A DNA stretch of 64,000 nt from the NCBI RefSeq assembly GCF_036985505.1, contig NZ_BTGQ01000002.1, positions 434,001 to 498,000 on the forward strand, written 5' to 3'. Each line of letters opens with the position of its first letter. Within the stretch, counting starts at the first letter, position 1. Below the pieces are notes generated by a model. That model ran no database searches, was not told where the DNA came from, and saw only the letters and a list, made by a program, of their open reading frames with translations. This DNA comes from Croceitalea sp947503285 (GTDB lineage: Bacteria; Bacteroidota; Bacteroidia; Flavobacteriales; Flavobacteriaceae). Shown here piece by piece: positions 1-9,319 of the stretch. A program made the position numbers and the translations under genes.

Positions 1-55
1 GTTTCCTGCCATAAAAACTTTGCTATCCCTTTAAATTTCGGTGCTAATATATAGT

Positions 56-1288
56 TTAATCTTCAAATTCTTCTTTTAGAATGCGAACCACTTCATTTAC
101 GGTTTCTTCTTCTAAATCAGTTCGTTTTATCAAATCTGCCGCATCTTGCTCTAAAACACTTCGCGCGGTATCGAGACCTATTTTCTTGAACTCTTCAATA
201 ATCCAAGCATCTATCTCATCTGAAAACTCCGTTAATTCCACATCTTCTTCAACACCTTCCCTGAAAACATCTATCTCATAACCAGTCAATTGACCTGCTA
301 ATCGTATATTATGTCCCCCACGACCGATAGCTTTTGAAACTTCTTCGGGTTTCAAATATACCTGGGCCGTCATCTTTTCGTCATTCAGTTTTACCGATGA
401 GACACGCGCCGGGCTTAAAGCCCTTGTCACCATTAATTGTGGGTTATTGGTCCAATTAATGACATCGATATTTTCATTGCCCAATTCTCGAACGATACCG
501 TGTATTCGAGATCCCTTCATACCCACACAAGCACCGACAGGGTCGATACGGTCATCATAGGAGTCTACGGCTACTTTTGCTTTTTCGCCAGGGATACGAA
601 CTGCTTTTTTTATAGTGATCAGCCCATCGAAAACCTCGGGTATTTCTTGAAAGAACAATTGTTCTAAAAACTTGGGCGCCGTTCTTGACATAATGATGGT
701 GGGCTTATTGCCCTTCAACTCCACACTTTCAATAATACCCCGAACATTATCACCTTTTCTAAAGAAATCAGAAGGTATTTGGCGTTCTTTGGGCATGATG
801 ATCTCATTACCCTCATCGTCTAATAAGATAATCGCTTTATGTCTTATGTGATGTACCTCAGCCGTATAAATTTCACCTTCTAAATCTTTAAATTGCTTAT
901 AGATGGTGGTATTGTCATGTTCGTGGATTTTAGAGATCAGATTTTGACGTAAGGCTAAAATGGCCCTACGGCCTAAGTCCATCAATTTTACTTCTTCTGA
1001 TACATCTTCGCCAACCTCAAAATCCGGCTCGATTTTTCTGGCTTCCGATAATGATATCTCCTCATTGGGTTCTTCTACCTCTCCATCTTCAACAACGATA
1101 CGGTTTCTCCAAATCTCTAAATCACCCTTATCCGGATTGATAATAATATCGAAATTATCATCAGAACCAAATTTCTTTTTTAGGGCATTTCGAAATACAT
1201 CTTCCAAAATTGCCATTAAGGTCACCCTATCAATAAACTTATCATCCTTGAATTCTGAAAAGGATTCAATAAGCGCCATGTTTTCCAT
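56..1288 (-). CDS. nusA: Transcription termination/antitermination factor NusA
   Basis: NusA binds RNA polymerase and nascent RNA and modulates pausing, termination and antitermination. The 410-residue product has the N-terminal polymerase-binding domain (about 1-125), an S1 domain (about 130-200) and two KH domains; the second carries the signature AIGRGGHNIRLAGQLTG. It is shorter than the E. coli protein because it lacks the C-terminal acidic repeats, which is normal outside Proteobacteria. It lies 12 nt downstream of rimP on the same strand, the widely conserved rimP-nusA order; infB would be expected just beyond the left edge, but nothing of it is visible in the first 55 bases. The ATG start gives a normal N-terminus. 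Confidence 0.97.
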   Translation of the reverse strand: MENMALIESFSEFKDDKFIDRVTLMAILEDVFRNALKKKFGSDDNFDIIINPDKGDLEIWRNRIVVEDGEVEEPNEEISLSEARKIEPDFEVGEDVSEEVKLMDLGRRAILALRQNLISKIHEHDNTTIYKQFKDLEGEIYTAEVHHIRHKAIILLDDEGNEIIMPKERQIPSDFFRKGDNVRGIIESVELKGNKPTIIMSRTAPKFLEQLFFQEIPEVFDGLITIKKAVRIPGEKAKVAVDSYDDRIDPVGACVGMKGSRIHGIVRELGNENIDVINWTNNPQLMVTRALSPARVSSVKLNDEKMTAQVYLKPEEVSKAIGRGGHNIRLAGQLTGYEIDVFREGVEEDVELTEFSDEIDAWIIEEFKKIGLDTARSVLEQDAADLIKRTDLEEETVNEVVRILKEEFED

Positions 1289-1300
1289 CGTGGTCTACAT

Positions 1301-1762
1301 TTAAAATTTTAATACAACTTTTGCTTCTTTAATATCAGAAAAAGCAATTTCCTGTTTTTTCTGAACCGTATGCTTTCCTTTACCTACTGGTTTGGGCTCC
1401 CTGGCCTTCCACTCTAACGTAATGGCTTCTTGATTGCTCGAGGTCAAGTTACCTTCAATAGTTTCACTTACCGTTTTCACCTCTAATTTCCTACCTATAT
1501 TCTTTTGGTACTGCCGAGGCAATACCAAAGGTGTTGTAGCACCTGCAGAGGCTACCTCAAGTGAAAAATCTTGTTCTTCACGGTCTAAATTATGCTCAAT
1601 GGCCCGGCTGATGTCCATACAATCTTGAAGGCTTACACCGTTGTCGCCATCCAACACAATATTGATCTTGTTACCGACACCTATGGTAAAATCAATCAAA
1701 AACAAGTCTTCGCGTTGCCCTAAGGCATGAGTCAGTAACCCGGTAACTTTTTCCTTAAACAT
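1301..1762 (-). CDS. rimP: Ribosome maturation factor RimP
   Basis: RimP assists 30S ribosomal subunit maturation in the cytoplasm. The 153-residue protein has the usual length, with the N-terminal alpha/beta domain containing the family pattern around DCMDISRAIEHNLD and the region near SLEVASAGATTPL that corresponds to the conserved SPG-type turn. Its C-terminal part is the SH3-like domain. It is the first gene of a two-gene unit with nusA. I could not find a convincing promoter in the roughly 120 bases upstream, before the tRNA-Gln terminator. Confidence 0.93.
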   Translation of the reverse strand: MFKEKVTGLLTHALGQREDLFLIDFTIGVGNKINIVLDGDNGVSLQDCMDISRAIEHNLDREEQDFSLEVASAGATTPLVLPRQYQKNIGRKLEVKTVSETIEGNLTSSNQEAITLEWKAREPKPVGKGKHTVQKKQEIAFSDIKEAKVVLKF

Positions 1763-1880
1763 GCAAAAAACAATCTTTTATCCCTTCACGAATCAATACA
1801 CATATCCACAAAAATCAGTGTCAACAGTGCTTCGGCAATACATTTAAAAAAATGTTTTTCGACAAGTTTCACTAATAAAA

Positions 1881-1901
1881 GAGGGGACTCGAAGTCCCCT
1901 C
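1881..1901 (-). terminator. Rho-independent terminator after tRNA-Gln
   Basis: A perfect 9-bp GC-rich stem (GAGGGGACT with AGTCCCCTC) closes a 3-nt loop and, read on the minus strand, is followed by TTTTATT. It lies about 107 bases downstream of the tRNA-Gln gene and so ends that transcript before rimP. Confidence 0.8.
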
Positions 1902-2007
1902 ATGAATACTTATATCCGTTCAGTGTTGCAAATATACGATAATTCTATAGTTTGCAAAATCAAGGTTAAACAAAAAATCCCAATCAAAATGACCGGAATT
2001 TTTTTTG

Positions 2008-2079
2008 TTGGCCCACTAGGACTCGAACCTAGAACGACTGGACCAAAACCAGCTGTGTTGCCAATTACACCATGGGCCA
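2008..2079 (-). tRNA. tRNA-Gln (anticodon UUG)
   Basis: A 72-nt cloverleaf on the minus strand. The acceptor arms TGGCCCA and TGGGCCA pair perfectly, the T arm contains GGTTCGAGTCC, and the anticodon loop TTTTGGT places TTG at positions 34-36. The 3' CCA is not encoded. It has its own promoter (2097-2127) and terminator (1881-1901), so it is a single-gene transcription unit. Confidence 0.96.
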
Positions 2080-2096
2080 TTACCTTTAAGAGCGTG

Positions 2097-2127
2097 CAAA
2101 TTTAAAACAAACTTTTATATCGCCAAA
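2097..2127 (-). promoter_or_regulatory. Bacteroidota-type promoter of tRNA-Gln
   Basis: Read on the minus strand, TTTG (2124-2127), a 19-nt spacer and TAAATTTG (2097-2104) match the Bacteroidota primary sigma consensus TTTG-N19-TAnnTTTG exactly. Transcription would start about 10 bases upstream of the mature tRNA. Confidence 0.72.
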
Positions 2128-2191
2128 TAAAAATGGTTACAATCGAACAAAACAATCGAAAATGACCTGTTAAAGGTTTTAGAAAAATGGG

Positions 2192-2221
2192 TTTGCTTCT
2201 CTATTTTATTTGGTAAATTCG
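2192..2221 (+). promoter_or_regulatory. Probable promoter of the DUF2723 gene
   Basis: TTTG (2192-2195), an 18-nt spacer and TAAATTCG (2214-2221) give a near-consensus Bacteroidota promoter with one mismatch in the -7 element. It would leave a leader of about 20 nt before the ATG at 2247. Confidence 0.5.
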
Positions 2222-2246
2222 CCCCGATTGGTAAAGCACAAATTTC

Positions 2247-5200
2247 ATGTTTGCGAAAGATTTTCAAAAATGGGACACTATATTAGGATGGGTGTCCTTC
2301 TCCATTGCCTTGATAACCTACCTCATTACCGTAGAACCCACCGGAAGTTTTTGGGATGCAGGTGAATATATCACGACCTCAGCCAATCTTCAGGTAGGCC
2401 ACCCACCGGGAGCACCCCTACTGCAAATGATCGGGGCGTTCTTTGCCATGTTCGCATTTGAAAACACGCAAATTGCGCGAATGGTGAATACGGTTTCAGT
2501 AGTGTCAAGTGCCTTTACCGTTTTGTTTATGTTTTGGACCATCACCAACCTCACTAAAAAATTGGTCGTCAAAAAAGACAACCTATCAAACCATAAGGCC
2601 CTGGCGATTTTTGGTAGTGGCCTCGTAGGTGCCCTGGCATTCACCTTTTCTGATAGTTTTTGGTTCAACGCCGTTGAAACGGAGGTCTATGCCATGGCAA
2701 GTCTTATAATGGCCTTGTTATTATGGATGGGGCTCAAATGGACCGACAGTTTGGAGGATGATCGCGGTAACAAATGGTTATTGTTGATATGTTTTGTTAT
2801 CGGTCTGACCTTTGGTATCCAATTTATGGGATTCTTGGCGATTCCCTCCATCGGATTGTTGTACTACTTTAAAAAATATAAAAAGACCACGGTCAAAAAT
2901 TTCATTATTGCCAATGCCATTGTAATCGGTTTATTAATGTTGGTTTATAAATTTTCACTGACCTATATTCTAAAATTGTTCGGGTGGAGTGAAGTGTTCT
3001 TCATTAACGAAATTGGACTTCCCTTCAATTCTGGAACCATAATCATGGGGCTGATCTTCGTAGCCGTTTTCTACTTTGCATTACGATATACCAGAAAAAA
3101 CAATTACTATCACGCCAACACCATCGTGTTGTGCTTTATGTTCTTGATCCTTGGTTTTTCATCATGGCTGATGTTGCCCATAAGGGCCAATTCACAAACC
3201 GTGGTCAATGAGAATAATCCTGAAGACGCACGGTCTTTATTGGCGTATTACAACAGGGAACAGTATCCAGGTGTTGAGAGTCCCTTCTATGGAGCCTATT
3301 ATTCAAATACCTTCGCAGGCCCGGGAGACGATATTGATGATAAGCCCAAATATGAAAAGGACGAAAAATTGGGCAAATATGTTATCGTCAATAATTATAA
3401 GGATGCCATGCAAGGGCCCAACGAAAAGCATGTTGGCTTTTTACCCCGTTTATGGAGTGAACAGCATGCCGAAAATTACATGCGTTATTTTGGGCGACTT
3501 GACTTTAAAATCAAGTCGGAGTACATCTCTGAGACCCAATTACGGGATGCCGTGACCCAATTCAAACAAATGGATGCCGCCGGCGAGATCGGCACCGACC
3601 AATACATTCAGTTTTTTAGGGAATTTGGTGACTATATAGATGTATTGCCCCCCACCCTGATGGACAATATCAAATACATGTTCGAATTTCAATTTGGTTA
3701 CATGTACATGCGGTATTTCATGTGGAATTTTGTGGGTAGGCAAAATGATGTGCAAGGGCGCTACGACGAGAACGGGCATTGGCTTAGTGGCATCAATGCC
3801 ATTGATAACATTCGATTGGGCAGTCAAGAAAACCTACCCACTGATGTTCTAAACAACAAGGCACGTAACACTTACTTTTTTCTACCACTGCTTTTAGGGA
3901 TCATCGGTATTGTATTTTTGATAGCCCGCAACCCAAAACTTTTCTGGGTACTTTTTGTATTTTTCCTGTTCACCGGTATTGCGATTCAATTCTACACCAA
4001 TCCATATGTTTTTCAACCACGTGAACGTGATTATTCCCTCGTTGGCTCTTTTTACATTTTTGCCCTTTGGATCGGCCTTGGGGTCTATGGTTTATTTGAC
4101 GAAGTAAAAAAACTATTGAAGCCTAGATTAGCGGCTCCTGTCGTTACGGTTTTATGTTTGGCAGCCGTACCGTTTCTAATGGCATTTCAAAACTGGGATG
4201 ACCATGACCGGTCTGGCCGGTATACCGCTAGATCCACCGCAAAAGCTTATTTAGACTCTTGTCAAGAAGATGTAGGGGCCATTCTGTTCACCATTGGTGA
4301 CAACGATACTTTCCCTCTTTGGTATGCCCAAGATATTGAAGGGCATCGTACCGATGTTCGCATTGTTAACACGAGCCTTTTTGCAACGGATTGGTATATC
4401 GATCAAATGAAACGAAAAGCATACGAAAGCGATCCCATACCCTCACAATTGACCCATGACAAATACCGATATGGCACTCGAGATGCCGTATATTATCAAG
4501 CAATCACGGAAAGTCGATGGAATATCAAAGACTTTATGAACTGGATCGGGAGCGATAAACCCCAAACCAAGTTCAAACATTTATTCGAGAAACAGGGGCG
4601 TGATATCAGCGCCTATCCGAAGAGCACCCAAGAAATAGTATATTACCCAACCAATAAAATTCGAGTACCCGTAAATAAGAAAAACGTATTGGAAAGCGGA
4701 CTGGTGAAACCAGAGGACCAAGATTTGATTTTAGATTATATTGATATCGATCTTCCTCAGAGTGCATTGCCAAAAAATCGTATCCTCATGCTTGATATCA
4801 TCGCGAATAACGATTGGAAACGCCCCATCTACTTTTCAGGTGGAAGTTTCGACAAAGCGGAATATATCTGGATGAAAGAATACCTTCAACTAGATGGTCT
4901 GGTCTATAAGCTGGTTCCTATAAAGACCGAGAATGAAAGTCCCTATGAAATGGGAAGGATAGATACCGACCTCATGTATGGCATCGTCAAAAAATGGGAA
5001 TGGGGCAATGCCTCAAGTGCCGACATCTATCATGATCCGCAAACCCGCTCACAAGGATTGTCATTTCGAGGTAATCTAGCCCGATTGATGGAGCAACTTA
5101 TAGCCGAAAACGAGATAGAAAAAGCAAAGGACGTCATTACCATCGCCATGACAAACATGCCTTTCGAACATTTTGGTTTTTATGCTTTTGTCGAACCGTT

Positions 5201-5594
5201 TGTAGATGGTTATTACAAGGTTGGTGAGCAGCAAAAGGCAAGGGATCTTTTTGAAAAGTTGAAAACCGTTTATCAAGAACGGCTGAGCTATTATGCAGGC
5301 ATACCTCGGAATGAGCAATATGATAAACTTGAGAATATTTTGACCGAAATGGAGGCCTATCGAAGAAACATAGATATTTTAATCAGAAATCAAGATAGGG
5401 AATTAGCGGAAAAAGAAACCCTCATTTTTAATGAGTACATTGATAAATTCTCACAGTTCATTGGTGAGGAAGATCAAGAATATTTGAGTGAACCGAGAGC
5501 AATAGACCCAGACCTACAAGACTCTATGGTTACAGACAGTATACCATTGGATACCATAACCGCGGTTCAAGATGCGGTTTCGGTGGAAGAATAA
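2247..5594 (+). CDS. DUF2723 membrane protein, probable GT-C glycosyltransferase
   Basis: This 1115-residue protein begins with the DUF2723 signature region: an N-terminal membrane segment followed by PTGSFWDAGEYITTSANL and the loop VGHPPGAPL, which carry the acidic residue expected of a GT-C-fold, lipid-phosphate-sugar-dependent glycosyltransferase. About ten hydrophobic helices lie within residues 15-340 and another group within roughly 540-660. The rest is a large soluble part, probably periplasmic, ending in a helical region of about 200 residues that may be TPR-like. The family is widespread in Bacteroidota and is thought to glycosylate proteins or envelope polymers. The substrate cannot be read from sequence. 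It has no operon partners: convergent to the thioredoxin-like gene and preceded by its own promoter. Confidence 0.85.
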   Translation: MFAKDFQKWDTILGWVSFSIALITYLITVEPTGSFWDAGEYITTSANLQVGHPPGAPLLQMIGAFFAMFAFENTQIARMVNTVSVVSSAFTVLFMFWTITNLTKKLVVKKDNLSNHKALAIFGSGLVGALAFTFSDSFWFNAVETEVYAMASLIMALLLWMGLKWTDSLEDDRGNKWLLLICFVIGLTFGIQFMGFLAIPSIGLLYYFKKYKKTTVKNFIIANAIVIGLLMLVYKFSLTYILKLFGWSEVFFINEIGLPFNSGTIIMGLIFVAVFYFALRYTRKNNYYHANTIVLCFMFLILGFSSWLMLPIRANSQTVVNENNPEDARSLLAYYNREQYPGVESPFYGAYYSNTFAGPGDDIDDKPKYEKDEKLGKYVIVNNYKDAMQGPNEKHVGFLPRLWSEQHAENYMRYFGRLDFKIKSEYISETQLRDAVTQFKQMDAAGEIGTDQYIQFFREFGDYIDVLPPTLMDNIKYMFEFQFGYMYMRYFMWNFVGRQNDVQGRYDENGHWLSGINAIDNIRLGSQENLPTDVLNNKARNTYFFLPLLLGIIGIVFLIARNPKLFWVLFVFFLFTGIAIQFYTNPYVFQPRERDYSLVGSFYIFALWIGLGVYGLFDEVKKLLKPRLAAPVVTVLCLAAVPFLMAFQNWDDHDRSGRYTARSTAKAYLDSCQEDVGAILFTIGDNDTFPLWYAQDIEGHRTDVRIVNTSLFATDWYIDQMKRKAYESDPIPSQLTHDKYRYGTRDAVYYQAITESRWNIKDFMNWIGSDKPQTKFKHLFEKQGRDISAYPKSTQEIVYYPTNKIRVPVNKKNVLESGLVKPEDQDLILDYIDIDLPQSALPKNRILMLDIIANNDWKRPIYFSGGSFDKAEYIWMKEYLQLDGLVYKLVPIKTENESPYEMGRIDTDLMYGIVKKWEWGNASSADIYHDPQTRSQGLSFRGNLARLMEQLIAENEIEKAKDVITIAMTNMPFEHFGFYAFVEPFVDGYYKVGEQQKARDLFEKLKTVYQERLSYYAGIPRNEQYDKLENILTEMEAYRRNIDILIRNQDRELAEKETLIFNEYIDKFSQFIGEEDQEYLSEPRAIDPDLQDSMVTDSIPLDTITAVQDAVSVEE

Positions 5595-5668
5595 GTGTAG
5601 GGACACTTGAAACCTAGGTAATACTAGTGTCATTGAAATCGAAAATCAAGGAATTAAGAAGTTTATGT

Positions 5669-5965
5669 TCAAGTATACTCATTGAGTATGCCAATCAAGG
5701 TATTGGCATCTTGCTCCCCGCTTTGACGCCATACCATCTCCCCTTTCTTGTAGATCATAAGGGTAGGTAGCCCCTTAATTCGAAGAGCTTGTGAAAGTTC
5801 TTTGTTTTTATCAACGTCTATTTTAATGACCTTCCCTTTATCACCAAGCGCGGCCGCGACGTCTCGCAGCACGGGATGCATTGAAGTGGACTGTTCGTTC
5901 CAATCGGCATAGAAGTCTAACAATACCGGAATGTGCAAATCTATGAGTTCACCAAATTTTGACAT
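5669..5965 (-). CDS. Thioredoxin-fold protein lacking the CxxC active site
   Basis: The fold is clear: the hydrophobic strand VLLDFYADW, then the helix that normally starts with the active site, the strand KVIKIDVDKN and the cis-proline region IKGLPTLMIYKKGE. Where thioredoxins have W-C-G-P-C this protein has W-N-E-Q-S, and I see no cysteine anywhere in it, so it cannot act as a dithiol oxidoreductase. A chaperone, scaffold or binding role is possible (inference). I chose the ATG at 5965, which begins MSKFGEL, because the upstream ATG at 5986 adds seven residues not expected in the family. No signal peptide is visible, so it is probably cytoplasmic. It lies downstream of the metallophosphoesterase gene on the same strand. 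Confidence 0.85.
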   Translation of the reverse strand: MSKFGELIDLHIPVLLDFYADWNEQSTSMHPVLRDVAAALGDKGKVIKIDVDKNKELSQALRIKGLPTLMIYKKGEMVWRQSGEQDANTLIGILNEYT

Positions 5966-6056
5966 GGTAACATGGTTATTTAACAACTCAAAAGTAAGAA
6001 AAATTGTTAAAATGGTGCATTGTGTATTCCCTGCAGGCTACTGATTTAGGTTAAAT

Positions 6057-7283
6057 TCAAGTTAAACCTTTCTTTTTTAAGGTAATTACCGAAATTTCGG
6101 GCCAAATACCGACCCTACCAGGGTAACCTATAAAACCAAAGCCCCTGTTCACATTAATATACTGGCCCAATTCTTTATAAATGCCTGCCCAATATTTATA
6201 ACGCCATTTCACTGGACTCCATTTCACCCAACCTGGTATCTCGATGCCAAACTGCATACCATGGGTATGCCCACTCAAGGTCAAATGAAAATGATAATCG
6301 TCGTTGATGACCACATCTTCCCAATGTGACGGATCATGACTCATTAAAATTTTAAAATCATCCTTTGAAATACCTACTTTGGCACGATTTAGGTCCCCTG
6401 CTTTTTTGAAACTGCCCCTACCCCAATTTTCAACTCCGACCAGGGCAATCTTGTCATTGCCCTTTGTTAAATAGCGATGGGAGTCCAACAACAGATCAAA
6501 CCCCATTTCTTTTTGCATCGTTTTTAAATCCTCAAGATTTTGTTTTTTCCCTTGTTCCGTGTCCCATGATACATAATCACCGTAGTCATGGTTGCCGAGA
6601 ATCGAGTACTTTCCATCTTTTGCCTGTAATTGTGCAAACAAATCAGTCCAAGGTCTCATCTCTTCCGCCTTGTTGTTGACCATATCACCTGTAAACAAGA
6701 TAACATCGCTTTTCTGGCTATTGATCAGCTCAATACCATAGGCCACCTTCTTGCGATCATCAAAACTGCCGCTATGCACATCAGAAATTTGTGTAATTTG
6801 ATATCCATCAAAGGCCTCAGGCAAATCATCGAACTCCAATTCATACCTCAATACCTTATAGTTGTATTTACCTTTGTACATGCCCAGCAACAGGGCCCCA
6901 AAGGGTAATGCAGCTATGCCTAACGCAATTGCGCTCAAAAACCTTCTTCTTGAGGGAATACTGAATTCTTTTTCAGTGCCAAAAACTTTTTGGTAAGCAC
7001 CCACGAACAATCTGAAGATGTCTTCACCGAATAAAAAGATGATGGTAATCAACTGAAAAGACAACATGGCCAATAAAAATCCGAAAGCGTAACTTTTAGG
7101 CCTACTTAGTACCCTGCCCTCATCCGTACCCATGAACTGATATAGGAAATTACCAATGACCGCTAGGGAAAGTAAGATAAAAAGGTACTGTAACCAAGGG
7201 TATCTTGATACCGTCTTTACAGCCTGTAGGGCATAAAAACCCAGAACGGAGTAAATGAAAAGAAAGATGATCCAACGAAGCAT
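6057..7283 (-). CDS. Membrane-anchored metallophosphoesterase (YkuE/YaeI-like)
   Basis: A calcineurin-like phosphoesterase of 408 residues. Four hydrophobic segments occupy about residues 1-150, and the catalytic domain follows with all five metal-binding motifs: ISDVHSG, FTGDMVNN, LGNHDYG, MSHDPSHW and LSGHTHGMQ. Proteins of this layout are usually membrane-tethered with the catalytic domain outside, and relatives act on lipid or nucleotide phosphoesters such as UDP-diacylglucosamine. The real substrate is unknown. An ATG at 7283 gives the complete first membrane helix. Confidence 0.9.
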   Translation of the reverse strand: MLRWIIFLFIYSVLGFYALQAVKTVSRYPWLQYLFILLSLAVIGNFLYQFMGTDEGRVLSRPKSYAFGFLLAMLSFQLITIIFLFGEDIFRLFVGAYQKVFGTEKEFSIPSRRRFLSAIALGIAALPFGALLLGMYKGKYNYKVLRYELEFDDLPEAFDGYQITQISDVHSGSFDDRKKVAYGIELINSQKSDVILFTGDMVNNKAEEMRPWTDLFAQLQAKDGKYSILGNHDYGDYVSWDTEQGKKQNLEDLKTMQKEMGFDLLLDSHRYLTKGNDKIALVGVENWGRGSFKKAGDLNRAKVGISKDDFKILMSHDPSHWEDVVINDDYHFHLTLSGHTHGMQFGIEIPGWVKWSPVKWRYKYWAGIYKELGQYINVNRGFGFIGYPGRVGIWPEISVITLKKKGLT

Positions 7284-7336
7284 AGTAGTTTTTTACAAAT
7301 TTATTCCTTTAAAACCTTATACCGGTTTTTTGATTT

Positions 7337-8059
7337 TTATTTAACGAATCGTACAAGTTGACGAACGGTTTGCTCATTTGTGACCGCTACTTGGCTTTCT
7401 ACCAAATGCTTTTGCGAATTCATTGAAATCTTGTGTTCGATGTCAACGGTATTCGTGAACGTAGTGCCCGAAAAGTGGATTACCTTAAAATCTGCCTTCA
7501 TGAAATCTACGATGTTTTCAATACGAATACCCCCACCGGGCATTATCGTGGTTTTAGTGCTTTTGGCCTTAAGTCGCTTAAGCATGGTAATTCCCTGTGA
7601 CGCCGTGGCCTGTTGCCCTGAGGTCAAAATAGTATTTACACCCATATCTTCCAATTGCAAAAGGGAGGTCTCAGGGTCGGCGATCCAATCAAAAGCCCTA
7701 TGAAAGGTAAAATGTAATGATCCGGTCTGTCCTATCATTATTTTCATTCGTTCCATGTCAAGGGTATGATCTCGGTTTAAAATTCCTGAGACAATACCTT
7801 CGACACCCATCTCCCTGCAAAAGCGAATATCGTTCAACATCACTTCGAATTCAGTTTCAGAATACACGAAGTGACCGCTTCTCGGTCGTATCAAGACATG
7901 AATGGGAATCGAAACTTCTTGTTTGACCAATTGAATAAGCCCATGTGAGGGGGTAACACCCCCTACACCCAAGGCAACACATAGTTCAATTCTATCAGCA
8001 CCGGCCCTTTCGGCATTAATGGCCGATTCTAAAGAATTACAGCAAACCTCTATCAACAT
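7337..8059 (-). CDS. cutC: CutC family protein
   Basis: A TIM-barrel protein of the CutC family, with the hallmark N-terminus MLIEVCCNSLESA followed by GADRIELC, the region IPIHVLIRPRSG and the glycine-rich PGGGIRIENI. The family was first named for copper tolerance, but its biochemical function is unresolved. I place the start at 8059, because family members begin at this MLIEVC; an upstream ATG at 8086 would add nine residues. It is transcribed divergently from the glycosylasparaginase gene across a very short gap, so the two may share a control region. Confidence 0.92.
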   Translation of the reverse strand: MLIEVCCNSLESAINAERAGADRIELCVALGVGGVTPSHGLIQLVKQEVSIPIHVLIRPRSGHFVYSETEFEVMLNDIRFCREMGVEGIVSGILNRDHTLDMERMKIMIGQTGSLHFTFHRAFDWIADPETSLLQLEDMGVNTILTSGQQATASQGITMLKRLKAKSTKTTIMPGGGIRIENIVDFMKADFKVIHFSGTTFTNTVDIEHKISMNSQKHLVESQVAVTNEQTVRQLVRFVK

Positions 8060-8114
8060 ATTGTTATCTTTAGTTAAAAAACCCATTTAAAGTTTAAAAA
8101 TAAACAACCCAAAC

Positions 8115-9098
8115 ATGCGAAGACGCAAATTCATCAAGAAATCGGGGCTAACAACGGCCGGCATGCTCACGGCTCCCGTTTTAGCATCGTGTAAAGACGA
8201 AAAGAAAGTGGAGGCCATACCGGATCAAAAGTCTGTAATACCTATAGTCATCTGTACTTGGGACTTTAAAAATGCCTCTGCCAAGGCATGGGAAATCCTT
8301 TACCAAAATGGTAGTTCATTAGACGCCATCGAACATGGTGTCAGAATCGAAGAAGATGATGTCAATAACCAAACCGTTGGTACCGGGGGTCGACCAGACC
8401 GCGATGGCAATGTAACCTTAGATGCCTGCATCATGGACGCAGCCGGAAATTGTGGTGCCGTATTAGCTTTGCAAAATATCGCCAACCCCATTTCAGTGGC
8501 ACGAAAAGTTATGGAAGAAACCCCACATGTGATGTTGGCAGGCAAGGGTGCGGAACAATTCGCTTATGAAAAAGGATTCAAGAAAGTAAATTTACTCACC
8601 GAGAAATCAAAACAGGAATGGTTGGAATGGAAGAAAACGGCCAACTATGAAACACCCATAAATATTGAAAACCACGATACCATCGGAATGCTGGCCATCG
8701 ATAAGAACGGGGATATCTCAGGCGGTTGCACTACGAGCGGTATGGCCTACAAATTGGCTGGACGGGTTGGGGATTCGCCTATTATAGGGGCCGGCTTGTT
8801 CGTTGACAATGCCGTTGGAGGTGCCACGGCAACGGGAGTGGGCGAGGAAGTTGTGCGTACTGTTGGAAGTTTCTTGATCGTCGAATTGATGCGTCAAGGC
8901 AAATCACCACAAGAAGCCTGTGAAGAAGGGGTAAGGCGTATCATCGAAAAGAACAAAAATCGAAAAGACTTTCAAATCGGTTTTATTGCCATGAACAAAA
9001 ACGGCGAAACGGGAGGCTATTGCATCCATTCTGGATTTAGTTACCGTCGCTATTCACCGGAAGGACATGAAAACATTGAATCACAAAGCTACTTTTAA
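8115..9098 (+). CDS. N4-(beta-N-acetylglucosaminyl)-L-asparaginase, exported lipoprotein
   Basis: Glycosylasparaginase cleaves the GlcNAc-Asn bond left after glycoprotein degradation. This 327-residue Ntn-hydrolase precursor has a putative catalytic Thr189 in NHDTIGM, where autocleavage frees the nucleophile. The GGCTTSG and GAGLFVDNAVGGATATG segments form the rest of the active site. The N-terminus MRRRKFIKKSG is a Tat-like signal followed by a lipobox LASC with Cys26, so it is probably exported folded and lipidated. A periplasmic homologue is well known from Elizabethkingia (Flavobacterium) meningosepticum. No other glycan-degrading gene is adjacent. Confidence 0.93.
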   Translation: MRRRKFIKKSGLTTAGMLTAPVLASCKDEKKVEAIPDQKSVIPIVICTWDFKNASAKAWEILYQNGSSLDAIEHGVRIEEDDVNNQTVGTGGRPDRDGNVTLDACIMDAAGNCGAVLALQNIANPISVARKVMEETPHVMLAGKGAEQFAYEKGFKKVNLLTEKSKQEWLEWKKTANYETPINIENHDTIGMLAIDKNGDISGGCTTSGMAYKLAGRVGDSPIIGAGLFVDNAVGGATATGVGEEVVRTVGSFLIVELMRQGKSPQEACEEGVRRIIEKNKNRKDFQIGFIAMNKNGETGGYCIHSGFSYRRYSPEGHENIESQSYF

Positions 9099-9319
9099 GT
9101 TAAGGTACCCCATCCCCATTTCGTTTGATAGCGATGAAGGTGTTCCACTGAAAAGTGGCACTATCGAAAGACCATGCCACCCTTACCATACCTTAAATGC
9201 CAAAATAAAATAAGTAGTACCTCAAAACCTGCTTTACAAAATGGGGATCATGATTTTCACATTAGTTGGCTTTCATCCGTTTTTCCTATTTTTAAAATTC
9301 GTGCTTTAAACCTTAAAAA

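Noticed and set aside
1902..2105. Open frame of 67 codons on the plus strand
   Set aside because: It is the shadow of the tRNA-Gln gene on the opposite strand; the typical spurious peptide GLEPRTTGPKP is read from tRNA sequence.
5611..5636. Short inverted repeat between the DUF2723 and thioredoxin-like genes
   Set aside because: GACACT and AGTGTC are only 6 bp with a long loop, not convincing as a convergent terminator.
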